64,000 bases of DNA, taken from UBA8941 sp963780545. Its GTDB lineage: Archaea > Thermoproteota > Bathyarchaeia > TCS64. Shown one piece after another: positions 17,445 through 26,410 of this stretch. Position 1 is the stretch's first letter. Each line of letters starts with the position of its first letter. Location: contig CAWACK010000024.1 in NCBI GenBank assembly GCA_963780545.1, positions 17,445 to 81,444 on the forward strand. The letters are read 5' to 3'. Both the position numbers and the translations under genes were made by a program. The notes beneath the pieces are model-generated. The model saw only the letters and a program-made list of their open reading frames with translations. It did not search any database and was not told where the DNA came from.

Positions 17445-17929
17445 TCTATTTATAGTGAATTACCTACCTCTAAAGAGTTGAGCTTCCTGTTTCAAGGTGA
17501 TTTGTAAGTCTCCGCTGAGATACCTATTGGTCTCGTAGGCGCTGGACTATCCAGAAATTCATCCACAGAAAAAATAACCTTATTTAAGCAGTTGGGGTTC
17601 GTCCCTCAAAAATCTGTCCAACCTGAAGTAGGACGTTTGAGTTGTTGCCAGTGGATGTTGTGGTTTGACTGCGTGGGGGTTTCTGCCTATGAGTGCTTTT
17701 TGGACCAGTTTGAGGTTTGATTCAGCTCTCTAGAGTTCCACATGCGCCTATTCTAATAATTAATTGATTAATTCTTAAGAAAAACAATTGTTTTAGATCT
17801 TTGAGTTTTTATCTTTTTTCTTCGGTATGTTGTTTTCATACATAAGTATCTGTTACTTCATATGTGTCGGTTTCATACATGATCTATTTATTGTTTCTAG
17901 CATAGACGTGTACACTTTTACTCCTCGGG
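17445..17929. other. AT-rich gap before the decayed island
   Basis: No gene was recognised in 485 bp. From about 17830 it holds repeats of the TTTCATACAT type, described separately. It is probably the left edge of the accessory island. Confidence 0.35.
17831..17880. repeat. Left copies of the TTTCATACAT repeat
   Basis: GTGTCGGTTTCATACAT occurs exactly at 17864-17880, with a partial copy (GTTTTCATACAT) at about 17831-17842. The same 17-bp unit recurs at 18619-18635, with degenerate copies around it. The copies flank a decayed ORF, as iterons or operator boxes of a mobile element might. Confidence 0.5.
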
Positions 17930-17934
17930 TTAGT

Positions 17935-18538
17935 TCAAATCGACGATCACCATCTCACCGGTCGTCAGCCGACACCGCTGCCAGTAACCTCGATTGTACT
18001 CCTCGACCGCTTTGTCGTTCATCCCATCGCTGGAGTGCATCGCTTCCAAATGATTCGAAGTGTTCCCCACCCGGGCCGAGCCGCTTGTTAATCTGCTCCA
18101 GTACATCGTCATCCTCGGAGGCGGAGGTGTTAAGCGGAGCGTTCGTATTTTGCGCTTCGTTCGCATCGCTCGCATCGCGTTGGCTACCCCCTATAGAAGC
18201 GCGTTTATCAGGCGTTACCGCATTCGATACGAGCGAAGCGTTCGATGCGACCGATGCGACCGATGTGCCCGATTCGTTCGATGCGCTAACTTCTTTACGC
18301 TCGCTCTTCGCCGCGCTTCCTACCCATCCCGGTATTTGTTTTTCGCTGTAGCCGAGAGCTTTCAATTCATCGCGTTTAGCCGATTGCGTTTTCAACGTAG
18401 TAATGTAAGCATTCAACGCATGAGGGCTGATGTCCATCGCTTCGGCGAACGCTTTCTTATCGAGCTGCTTCTGGACGTCGGGATCTCTGGCCGCAAGCAA
18501 CTGAGAGTAGATTTCCTGCTTTAACAGATTGTTCTAGG
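17935..18538 (-). pseudogene. Frameshifted accessory (plasmid/virus-like) gene of unknown function
   Basis: The minus-strand frame from about 18538 reads NLLKQEIYSQLLAARDPDVQ, then KAFAEAMDISPHALNAYITT, which resembles a helix-turn-helix. A low-complexity Ser/Ala/Asp linker follows (SNESGTSVASVASNASLVSN), made by repeated gatgcgac-type units in the DNA, then DDDVLEQINKRLGPGG. Near 18020-18065 the better continuation is in another frame, ending NDKAVEEYNRGYWQRCRLTT then GEMVIVDLN. A TAG lies directly upstream of the open frame and there is no normal start codon. It is a broken accessory gene, possibly a DNA-binding protein of an integrated element. Confidence 0.45.
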
Positions 18539-18587
18539 ACAAAAGCGTTCATTGAAATTCATATGATACGGGTGTGACGCTGGATAA

Positions 18588-18680
18588 TGTTGGTTTCATA
18601 AATTATTTGCCAAAATGTGTGTCGGTTTCATACATTAGATTTTAATGGTTTTTAGTGTGTCTATTTCATGCATATAATTT
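18588..18680. repeat. Right copies of the TTTCATACAT repeat
   Basis: This stretch holds GGTTTCATAAAT (about 18590-18602), the exact GTGTCGGTTTCATACAT (18619-18635) and GTGTCTATTTCATGCAT (about 18657-18673), all in the same orientation as the left copies 750 bp away. Confidence 0.5.
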
Positions 18681-18807
18681 CAATTGATTCTTCACTGTAT
18701 GTTTCAACCAGTATAGATTAATTAATTGATTACCTTGTTTTCGTTAGCAATCTATTGAAATGTTGCGATGTGGATTAATAAATCTCCAACGATAGTTGAT
18801 CAACGCT

Positions 18808-19116
18808 ATGCATATGCTCGATGGGTTGGATGAGCCTAAGGCGGCTCTCAGGATGCTCATAGAGTTATCCTCTAGTATTCAGGGTATGAACGTGACCTGG
18901 CTATACAGGGTTATGAGGGAGAAGTACAGCGTTGGGAGACCCGCCGTTGATTCATCAGTTAAGGCGCTCATGGAGGCAGGGTTGGTTGAGGAGTATGAGT
19001 CAAATGGGGCTAGATCCAGGTTAAAGGTAATTATTTTGACCCAGTTAGGAGATGAAATCGTGTTGAGACTCAGGGATATCGAGACTATCATGGAAGGTGC
19101 TAAGAAGCAATCCTGA
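18808..19116 (+). CDS. Winged-helix transcriptional regulator
   Basis: A protein of about 102 residues from ATG 18808 (TTG 18796 also possible). It has a wHTH: LRMLIELSSSIQGMNVTWLY, YSVGRPAVDSSVKALMEAGL (recognition helix) and a beta-wing ARSRLKVIILTQLGDEIV. This fits the archaeal PadR/MarR-like group. It lies beside the repeat island and may belong to it. Confidence 0.75.
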   Translation: MHMLDGLDEPKAALRMLIELSSSIQGMNVTWLYRVMREKYSVGRPAVDSSVKALMEAGLVEEYESNGARSRLKVIILTQLGDEIVLRLRDIETIMEGAKKQS

Positions 19117-19157
19117 CGTCTTGATAAGTCAAAAGTTTATGGAGGGCATTCAAGCAA

Positions 19158-19170
19158 TCGCGCGCACACA
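19158..19170. repeat. Alternating CG tract after a stop codon
   Basis: TCGCGCGCACACA begins 42 bp after the wHTH gene stop. Confidence 0.4.
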
Positions 19171-19372
19171 TTAACCCAATCGATATCTATAGCTAACGTA
19201 TTTCGACCTTAGATTTCATCATAATTAACCTATCAAAATGTGTCCAATTTTAGGGTCCAGCTCGACTAAATAAAAAAATCTTCAGCGCTCAAGGATAGTT
19301 GAAGTCCTCCCAAAAGAAGACAAATCTTCAGTTTAATCATGCTAGCCTATAATATTGGATCTGATGGGCGCG

Positions 19373-20092
19373 TCACTGTTCAGGCTCGAATGTCGGCATC
19401 CATGGCACTACCCTGATCGATGGATCTCGAAGGTCATTCAGAACAGCCACATTTAGAAGAAGTGGAGTAATAGACTCGATAAACTTCGAGTTCTCTAAGG
19501 GCCCAACTCTGAGGGGGCGAAGGTTGGGTATGTCTCTCACTAGGCTACCCACTTTGGCCAGTGAAAGCTCATCGTCCCCTGCGAGGAGCACATCGACGTT
19601 CAGCACTGAATCTATGTTATAAAGATAGGATGCGGGAACTGTTTGGAACGCTGAGACCACAAATGAGGGCTTCACAACGTCCTGAATCACCTCAGCGGCT
19701 GAACGCGTACGCAGGTCAATCGAAACATCTCCCTCCAGCGGCGTCCAGTAAAAAAGCTTCTTCCTTCGACTCATCGGGACTACCGTAGAGATGATCACCT
19801 TCTCGGGCGTGAATAGAGGTGAAAACCCTTTCAGATACTCCGCTGAAACAGTTGGAGGGAGCGATACGATAACCACCTCCGCTTCCTTTATCGCTTCCTC
19901 GTTTAAGACGCCTTTAATGCTTCCCTTCATCGTAGACTGATAGAAGCCTCTAGCGAGGTTGCTCAGATTAAATGCCGTGGTCGATGCCCTCTCCTGTGAT
20001 CTGGAGCCTATGAGGAGTTCATGTCTCAGGGCTAGTCTAACGCTGAGTCCCCTCCCCATGTCGCCGGTTCCGCCTAGTACGCCTATCTTCAA
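19373..20092 (-). CDS. NADPH-dependent F420 reductase family protein
   Basis: A 239-residue Rossmann protein. The dinucleotide loop is GVLGGTGDMGRGLSVRLA (about residues 4-21), with the 2'-phosphate site GSRSQERA. VVIVSLPPTVSAEYL and ISTVVPMSRRKK follow, then a C-terminal domain with VSAFQTVPASYL and DVLLAGDDELSLAKV. This order is the F420H2:NADP+ oxidoreductase (Fno/NpdG) family, which moves hydride between F420 and NADP. The gene supports F420 use in this organism. Confidence 0.85.
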   Translation of the reverse strand: MKIGVLGGTGDMGRGLSVRLALRHELLIGSRSQERASTTAFNLSNLARGFYQSTMKGSIKGVLNEEAIKEAEVVIVSLPPTVSAEYLKGFSPLFTPEKVIISTVVPMSRRKKLFYWTPLEGDVSIDLRTRSAAEVIQDVVKPSFVVSAFQTVPASYLYNIDSVLNVDVLLAGDDELSLAKVGSLVRDIPNLRPLRVGPLENSKFIESITPLLLNVAVLNDLRDPSIRVVPWMPTFEPEQ

Positions 20093-20237
20093 AATTCGTT
20101 CCCTATTTCTAACTTGAGGGTGAGATTTAAAGGAAATTTATTTTTGAAAGAATTTATTTTTCTAACATGCATATGCGACTACGTTTTACCCGGATTATGC
20201 TCCAATTTTAAAAAATTAGCTCAACTTAAGTTATGCC

Positions 20238-21056
20238 TCAACTAAGCTTCTTCCTCACCCAGTCGGAGAGCTCTTTGCCCGTAGGGAACCAGACGTCGTT
20301 TCCCATGTTCGCTTCGGAGATAAACCTCTCCAGCATCCTGAGTCGGCTCACCCTACCAATACACTCAGGGTGACATGTCAACCCGAAGTATCTCCCTAGA
20401 TCGTGTAGCCCCTCCCACTCGGGTTTCCAGAGCCTGTAGACCTCATCCGGACCCATCCTATCCATTTCAAAATGGGGCCAGTCGTCGAGCAGCCAGTCGA
20501 CAGGTAGCTCAATAAGCCCCGTATCTACGCCTTTGTGTTTTAGAAGGTAAGGCATATCCTCATCCATCATATTGCTACTATACTTGAAGCCTAGGTGCTT
20601 CATGTGGTTGATGCTGCGTTCTCCAAACATCCAGTACGGGGCCCTATAGCCCTGTGGTTTAACGCCGACACGCTCAAGTGCGGCGATGCTTTGTTCCCAG
20701 ACCTCTGCCTCTTTCTCGGCGGATAGCTCCGTCATCCGTTCATGGGCATAGCTGTGGGCTGCGACCTCGTGACCGTAACTCAGTATCTCGATGAGTGAAT
20801 CTTTATGATTGTCGCAAGTCCACCCGGGTGTGAAGAAGGTGGTCTTTATCTGAAGCTTATCAAGCATATCCAGTATCCTGGGGACGGCGACGCGAGGTGC
20901 GTATCTCCCCTTGCTTAGCGACGAGAGGTCGTTTGGTGTCTTCCATGTCTCAGCGCTCGAGGCATCGTAGTCGAAGCTGAGAAAGAAGCAGCTCTTGTAA
21001 CCTTTTGGCCAGAAACCCAATAAATTCACCAGAGAAATGAAGCGGCGGGTCCGCAT
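20238..21056 (-). CDS. Polysaccharide deacetylase (NodB/PuuE-like) family protein
   Basis: A 272-residue NodB-homology protein. It has FLSFDYDAS (catalytic Asp region), FFTPGWTCDNHKDSLIE, HEVAAHSYAHERM (the HxxxH metal motif), GYRAPYWM (RAPY) and a late FGLTCHPECIG His. It has no signal peptide and lacks extracellular linker domains, so the PuuE/peptidoglycan-deacetylase-like cytoplasmic branch fits, acting on small amides or N-acetyl sugars. Confidence 0.87.
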   Translation of the reverse strand: MRTRRFISLVNLLGFWPKGYKSCFFLSFDYDASSAETWKTPNDLSSLSKGRYAPRVAVPRILDMLDKLQIKTTFFTPGWTCDNHKDSLIEILSYGHEVAAHSYAHERMTELSAEKEAEVWEQSIAALERVGVKPQGYRAPYWMFGERSINHMKHLGFKYSSNMMDEDMPYLLKHKGVDTGLIELPVDWLLDDWPHFEMDRMGPDEVYRLWKPEWEGLHDLGRYFGLTCHPECIGRVSRLRMLERFISEANMGNDVWFPTGKELSDWVRKKLS

Positions 21057-21213
21057 TTGAATTCATCGAGGCATTTGAAAACCTCAACACCTAAGCGCCA
21101 CTCCCAAAACAAAAAATAAATGAATATCGGGGAGTATAGTGCCAAAGAATCGCGCCGCTTCTATTAACTTAAACGTAGGTTGTTAGTATTTTTGGCTTCT
21201 ATACGCTAGTTTT

Positions 21214-21672
21214 CTAGAAACCAAATTCGAGGTTTGCACCATAAAGATTTTGTGCGTTAATGAGGTCTCTTGCGACCCTGTCTTGGTATTTAGCGAAGTT
21301 TTTAGTAAGTTCTTTAGTGGTGAATACCCCATAAATAGCGTGGTCTTTTACCACGACTACTCTCCGTATTCTATTTTTTGTCATGAGATTTATTGCATCA
21401 TCAAGACTCGCGTCGAAATTAACGGTGATGAGGGGAGTGGACATTATTTCGGAGACTTTTACATTTGATGAGTCTTTCTCCTTCGACATAACCTTCACTA
21501 TTAGATCCTTTTCCGTCACGATTCCAATTGGCTGAGCCTTCTCCGTAACAATGATGTAACCAATCTCTTTCTCCGCCATGAGTTTAGAAACAACAAGGGC
21601 TGAGACATTAGCATCAATTGTTGTAACCTCCTTTCTCATATAATCTTTAACTAAGTAAGACACATTCTTCAC
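21214..21672 (-). CDS. Tandem CBS-domain protein
   Basis: A 152-residue protein with two CBS repeats: VKDYMRKEVTTIDANVSALV through IGIVTEKDLIVKV, then VSEIMSTPLITVNFDASLDD through GVFTTKELTKNF. It forms a Bateman pair that would bind an adenine nucleotide and act as a cytoplasmic sensor. It has no attached effector domain and no obvious partner next to it. Confidence 0.88.
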   Translation of the reverse strand: MKNVSYLVKDYMRKEVTTIDANVSALVVSKLMAEKEIGYIIVTEKAQPIGIVTEKDLIVKVMSKEKDSSNVKVSEIMSTPLITVNFDASLDDAINLMTKNRIRRVVVVKDHAIYGVFTTKELTKNFAKYQDRVARDLINAQNLYGANLEFGF

Positions 21673-22005
21673 CTGAATTGATTCACCTTATTATACTATA
21701 TCTAATAATAAGTATTTGTGCCTAAATAATATATGTAAATGTCACACACTTAAACTCATTACTTAAATGTTAAACTACAAATGATAGTACTAAAAACCCT
21801 TTTTATTTGAAGATCTTTAATGAAAGAATCAATATAAGATCTGACGTTTTTTCTAAACAATTCCTTATTAGATGCAATGAGGTTGGTCAGATATCGGTAT
21901 CCACACTTATCGCGTGCGCGACGAACAATAACGCCTTATTAATAATTGTCGTTTCAAGGACTAATGCTACCAATTAGCACATATACACATTGATTTCGTG
22001 ATTCA
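21673..22005. other. Gap with one CG tract
   Basis: The 333-bp AT-rich gap holds CGCGTGCGCG (21911-21920). Nothing coding was recognised. Confidence 0.4.
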
Positions 22006-23244
22006 TCATACTTTACGATCAAGAAGCGATTTTCTAACACGTGCGTTTACATTATCCCCTTGAAGGTCGCTACCTCTAACGAAGACATAGCCCTCCATGA
22101 TCCTGCGGGCCGTTCTTTCATACGCTACCCTCTCCAACTTCACACCACTGGGCGTCACCTTGGCTTTAGCTTCGACCTCTATTACACCGACCGGATGACC
22201 GATCCTCAGGATAGGCTGCCTCCTAGCCTCATCTGAGAGCATTTCGTAGACCAGCGTCCCAGGTATCCTGGCAGCTGCCCCAGTGCAGACAGTTCCCGTT
22301 CCCGGGTAGGTCTTATGCAAATGAAGCATGAACAGAAGGCGAGACACAATGTCCATCTCCCCAGCCTCAACCGTTTCGCCTGTAAGATACGACCTATAGG
22401 AAGCAGGACGGCTTATTATCGCGAAGAATGGGTTATAGGGGCTTCTGACGGTCGCATCCTTAGGTGTCTTTGCTAATCCAATTTTAACAGTGGCTGTTCC
22501 ACGGATGGCCTCGATCTTCCTCATCAGCTCCCAGTTTTCCTCTATCTCGTTCGGAGCCTCCGTTCCCCTCAACCCAAGGCTCTTAGCCTCGATGAATACC
22601 AGAGGATTACCCGCATCAACTATTGATACAGTGAAGTGGCCATACCCAGGTACATCCAGCTCATCTTTCACATTTCCGGTGGGAAGCAATTTCCCAGTTA
22701 TACCCCCAGCTGAGTCGGAGAAGTCGAGCATGATACTCGCGCCCGTTCCCGGTACCCCGTCAATGCGGCAGTCCCCCTCAACTGCAGCTTTGCCACCTAC
22801 AACGGGCACATCGGCTACGATGATGCTCTTAGTGTTAGTTTGATGAATCCTGACTCGAGTGACGGGTTCACTCAGCTTAACCATGCCCTCATCGATGGCG
22901 TAGGGACCCACCGCCGCGGAGATATTACCGCAGTTACCACCAAAATCCACGAAGTCTGTGTCGTAGCTAACCTGAGCGAAGGTATAGTCCACATCCGCGT
23001 CGGGTCGCGTAGAGGGTCCAATGATAGCGAGTTTGCTGGTCAGGACGTCTGCACCACCCAAGCCGTCGATCTGACGTAGATCCGGGCTGCCAAAAATGGC
23101 CCTGATGACTCTGTCTCTCTCAGCAGGGTCGGTGGGCAGCTCATTTTTTTTGATAAAAATACCCTTACTAGTACCGCCCCTGTGTATAACAACTCTAAAT
23201 GCCTTCATCTGAGGATGCATTCCAATCTCTCCATGTTTGCTCAA
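22006..23244 (-). CDS. PrpF family protein (aconitate isomerase / 4-oxalomesaconate tautomerase-like)
   Basis: A 412-residue protein of the diaminopimelate-epimerase fold. The N-terminus has FRVVIHRGGTSKGIFI and GLGGADVLTSKLAIIG; NCGNISAAVGPYAIDEG and later TVCTGAAARIPG match the PrpF pattern. Members move double bonds in methylaconitate-type tricarboxylates. The start may be ATG 23208 (MKAFRV) rather than 23244. It is followed 67 bp downstream of the ICL/PEP-mutase gene on the same strand and the pair looks like one transcript. Confidence 0.88.
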   Translation of the reverse strand: MSKHGEIGMHPQMKAFRVVIHRGGTSKGIFIKKNELPTDPAERDRVIRAIFGSPDLRQIDGLGGADVLTSKLAIIGPSTRPDADVDYTFAQVSYDTDFVDFGGNCGNISAAVGPYAIDEGMVKLSEPVTRVRIHQTNTKSIIVADVPVVGGKAAVEGDCRIDGVPGTGASIMLDFSDSAGGITGKLLPTGNVKDELDVPGYGHFTVSIVDAGNPLVFIEAKSLGLRGTEAPNEIEENWELMRKIEAIRGTATVKIGLAKTPKDATVRSPYNPFFAIISRPASYRSYLTGETVEAGEMDIVSRLLFMLHLHKTYPGTGTVCTGAAARIPGTLVYEMLSDEARRQPILRIGHPVGVIEVEAKAKVTPSGVKLERVAYERTARRIMEGYVFVRGSDLQGDNVNARVRKSLLDRKV

Positions 23245-23311
23245 CCGATCAGCTTTAATCGTTTGGTTTTAATTGGGGTTCTGGCCCTTATGGGAGTTAA
23301 ACCAGTAAGTA

Positions 23312-24211
23312 CTATTTACTATCATCTGCCTCGGTAGCTCTACCCGTTCCGTACTTCATCTCCATCCTACGAATATCGGGTAAACCCAGAAGTCTGTTAA
23401 AATCCTCAAATGCAATCATCCGATCCAACATCCCCGCGGTCGTCCCTCTCTCCCTCAGCTCATGCATAAGATCCCAAACCGCCTTGGCGGTCACATAAGT
23501 TGAAGAGACACAGAATATCACTAAGTTATACCCGATTCGCTCCAATTCGGATGCAGATAGAAGCGGCGTCCGACCGTTCTCCAGCATGTTCGCCAGTGTA
23601 GGAACCCTGAAGGTAGATGTGACCAGCTTCATCTCCTCGATTGACTCCACAGATTCGATAAATATTATGTCAGCACCAGCTTCTTCATAGGCGATTCCCC
23701 TAACCAACGCCTCCTCGATGCCATGGGTGGTACGCGCGTCAGTACGCGCCATAATCAAAATGTTGTCAGGGCCGCTGCGGGCATCTACAGCTGCCTTAAT
23801 TTTCCCAACCATCTCATCTCTAGAAATTACTTCTCGACCGAGCATGTGGCCGCATTTCTTCGGTGCAACTTGATCCTCAAGCTGTATACAAGCCGCCCCT
23901 GATCTCTCGTACTCTCTCACGGTTCGCATCACATTGACAGCATTTCCGTACCCCGTGTCTCCATCAGCTATGACGGGGATATCTACGGCCTCTGACATGT
24001 TGGCTACCCGCTGCACCATCTCAGTCAGAGTTAAAAGTCCAACGTCTGGTTTGCCGAGTAAGCTAGCTGAAGTTCCGTAGCCGGTCATATACACGGCTTC
24101 AAAACCGACTTTCTCGATGATTCGGGCTGTCAAAACGTCGTGAGCCCCCGGAGCCACTAGGATTTTACCCTGCCGCAGACGTTTCCTTAATAATTCCCCC
24201 CGATTCTCCAT
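23312..24211 (-). CDS. Isocitrate lyase/PEP mutase family lyase (PrpB / oxaloacetate decarboxylase-like)
   Basis: A protein of about 299 residues. It has GAHDVLTARIIEKVGFEAVY, VIADGDTGYGNAVN (metal-binding Asp), CIQLEDQVAPKKCGHMLGRE (the KKCGH catalytic loop) and ILMARTDARTTHGIEEAL. The KKCGH loop points to a lyase (2-methylisocitrate or 2,3-dimethylmalate type) rather than a mutase. ATG 24211 (MENRGELLRKR) is preferred over 24247. It lies in a set with PrpF and the divergent MmgE/PrpD gene. Confidence 0.87.
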   Translation of the reverse strand: MENRGELLRKRLRQGKILVAPGAHDVLTARIIEKVGFEAVYMTGYGTSASLLGKPDVGLLTLTEMVQRVANMSEAVDIPVIADGDTGYGNAVNVMRTVREYERSGAACIQLEDQVAPKKCGHMLGREVISRDEMVGKIKAAVDARSGPDNILIMARTDARTTHGIEEALVRGIAYEEAGADIIFIESVESIEEMKLVTSTFRVPTLANMLENGRTPLLSASELERIGYNLVIFCVSSTYVTAKAVWDLMHELRERGTTAGMLDRMIAFEDFNRLLGLPDIRRMEMKYGTGRATEADDSK

Positions 24212-24398
24212 ACTAACTTCCCTAACACTTCCCACAAAATACTCCACTTAAAACTTTAGAGGATTCCAAAACCCCCACCTTATTCCAAAAAAAAGCATAA
24301 GGAGCACACTCTTATGCCATAATACAATGGGTGGCAGCTAATCTCATCAGGTATACGATAAATCTCCATAGACCACTATTAACCGAGAGAATAAGATT

Positions 24399-25760
24399 AT
24401 GTCAATAACCGAGAAGCTTGCCCAATTCATAGTCGACACCGAATATGAGAACATCCCAGAAGAGGCAAAAACAAAGGCTAAACTTTGCATCATCGACTGC
24501 TTCGGAGCTTTACTAGCGGGTTCCGTGGAGCCCATAGGTAAACCGGTTAAGCGGTACATCGAAAGGATCAGAGGCAAAGAGGAGGCCACCGTCATCGGTC
24601 TCAAATCCAAAACTTCGACACAACTAGCTGCCTTCGCAAACGGTGTATTCGGTCACGTCCTCGACTACGACGACACTAACCAGATCTTCGTAGGACACGC
24701 CACAGTTGTTACTCTCCCCACGATAATAGCACTCGGAGAGGCGATGGCGCTCACTGGCGAAGACATGATAACAGCCTATATGGTCGGCACCGAAGTCCAA
24801 TGGAAACTAGGCGACGCATTAGTAACGTCGGGAAACCATTACAGTAAGGGGTGGCACTCAACGGGAACGGTAGGGACCTTTGGGGCAACCACTGCTGCTG
24901 GGAAATTACTCGGCCTCGACGTGGAGGAGATGACAAACGCCCTCGGGATAGCGGCATCGGAGGCAGCAGGTTTTCAGGAACAGTTCGGGACTCACTGTAA
25001 GTCTTTCCACGCTGGCAGAGCAAACGAGAACGGAATTACCGCAGCCCTACTCGCAAGCGAGGGATTCACGAGCTCAAAGACAGCCCTAGAGGGAAAACTT
25101 GGATACCTCCGAGTATCCACTGATCGATACGACACCGAGAAGATAAACAACTTTGGGAAACCTTGGGGAATCTTAGAGTCCACCGTGGCGAGGGGAATCA
25201 ACATGAAGAAGTATCCCGTATGCGGAGGAGGTGTAGGCAGTGTCGAGGGAATTCTATCACTCATTGAAGAATACGACTTACGGCCCGAGGAAGTGGAGTC
25301 GATAGAATGCCACCTTCGACCAAAGTACTCTGAGCTCCTCATGTACCACGATCCGAAAACGGGTCTCGAGGCGAAGTTCAGCATGGAATACTGGATGGCG
25401 AGGGCCCTCCTAGACCGAAAACTGGAGCTCCAACAGTTCACAGATGAGAAGGTCAAGGATCAGAAATCCAGGGAGCTAGTAAGGAGAGTAAATCTTATCC
25501 CAGACCCTGAGATGGAACACCCCTCATCGAAGGTTAGAATAATCGTAAAGACTAGAGACAACCGGTTGCTCGAAACATTATATTTTCCGCCGAAAGGAAC
25601 ACCCGAGAACCCGATGACTGAGAAGGAGCTGAAGGATAAATACAAGGAGTGCGCCGAATGGGGCGGAGTAGCCGGAGAAATAATCGAGGAATCCCTAAAG
25701 ATACTCACAAAGATCGAAAAGTTGGAAGATGTTGGCGATCTCATGAGGTTCATACAATAA
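24399..25760 (+). CDS. MmgE/PrpD family dehydratase
   Basis: A 453-residue protein. The start MSITEKLAQFIVDTEYENIP leads to AKLCIIDCFGALLAG, then GHVLDYDDTN (the family D-x-x-D active-site region), HSTGTVGTFGATTAAGKLLG and KKYPVCGGGVG. It matches 2-methylcitrate dehydratase/iminodisuccinate-epimerase-like folds. It is transcribed divergently from the PrpF/lyase pair and probably serves the same route, dehydrating a branched hydroxy-di- or tricarboxylate. Confidence 0.9.
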   Translation: MSITEKLAQFIVDTEYENIPEEAKTKAKLCIIDCFGALLAGSVEPIGKPVKRYIERIRGKEEATVIGLKSKTSTQLAAFANGVFGHVLDYDDTNQIFVGHATVVTLPTIIALGEAMALTGEDMITAYMVGTEVQWKLGDALVTSGNHYSKGWHSTGTVGTFGATTAAGKLLGLDVEEMTNALGIAASEAAGFQEQFGTHCKSFHAGRANENGITAALLASEGFTSSKTALEGKLGYLRVSTDRYDTEKINNFGKPWGILESTVARGINMKKYPVCGGGVGSVEGILSLIEEYDLRPEEVESIECHLRPKYSELLMYHDPKTGLEAKFSMEYWMARALLDRKLELQQFTDEKVKDQKSRELVRRVNLIPDPEMEHPSSKVRIIVKTRDNRLLETLYFPPKGTPENPMTEKELKDKYKECAEWGGVAGEIIEESLKILTKIEKLEDVGDLMRFIQ

Positions 25761-25846
25761 ATGGCCGGGTCATGACAACTCGAAACATCTATTAGACTCT
25801 TAAAAAATCCTACTGAGATTGATTCCATTACTCGTCAGTTTGAAGC

Positions 25847-26179
25847 TTAACTGAGATTGTTCTTGATGCTCTGCGTCAGCTCCCCGGCTATCTGTCTCCG
25901 CAACTCAGCCTCGCTCTTCTTGGCGGCATATAGACCCCTATGTCCACCTTTCCCCGTAGTTTCCTTATAGTCTAGGACATTAGATCTCGCCATCCTGTTT
26001 AGGGAGTTAATTATCGATGCCCTGCTTATCGTCAGCTTCTCACTGACAAGTTGCCATACTTCTCGTGATGTAAGGTACTCACCTTCTCTGCTCCAGAGTA
26101 TCTGCAGAGCCTCTATCTCGTAGTCGAAGAAGACCGTTGCTAATCCCTGCTTAGTCGAGTCGTATACCCAATCAGTCAT
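25847..26179 (-). CDS. BlaI/MarR-like winged-helix regulator
   Basis: A 110-residue protein. It has FFDYEIEALQILWSREGEYL, then SREVWQLVSEKLTISRASII (HTH) and NSLNRMARSNVLDYKETTGK leading to a Gly-rich wing (GGHRGLYAAK). This is the archaeal BlaI/MecI-type pattern. It lies between the MmgE/PrpD gene and an MFS gene and may control either. Confidence 0.75.
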   Translation of the reverse strand: MTDWVYDSTKQGLATVFFDYEIEALQILWSREGEYLTSREVWQLVSEKLTISRASIINSLNRMARSNVLDYKETTGKGGHRGLYAAKKSEAELRRQIAGELTQSIKNNLS

Positions 26180-26339
26180 ATCAGGTCAACACTAATGACC
26201 TAAATATAAATTCATATGTGTAAATCGGTGGTCATTTTTTCCGGTACGCGTGCCGGTCAATAGAGATGTTAAAATTTACGAGAAATCTCATACTCCCTTC
26301 TTGATAGCCGCTCTCCACTGCGAAAATATTCGTAGGTTT

Positions 26340-26348
26340 GCGCGCACG
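26340..26348. repeat. Alternating CG tract after a stop codon
   Basis: GCGCGCACG lies 63 bp beyond the stop of the minus-strand MFS gene. Confidence 0.35.
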
Positions 26349-26410
26349 AGTGTGTGAGTAACTGAAATTATTAGAGCTGTTTATTTTACTACAGAATTAT
26401 TACTTTCGCT

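Noticed and set aside
17827..18524. Long plus-strand frames through the 18-kb island
   Set aside because: Ser/Arg/Cys-rich shadows of the low-complexity minus-strand gene; the other strand reads as protein.
17831..18680. CRISPR array
   Set aside because: The repeated units are too few, irregularly spaced and without uniform spacers.
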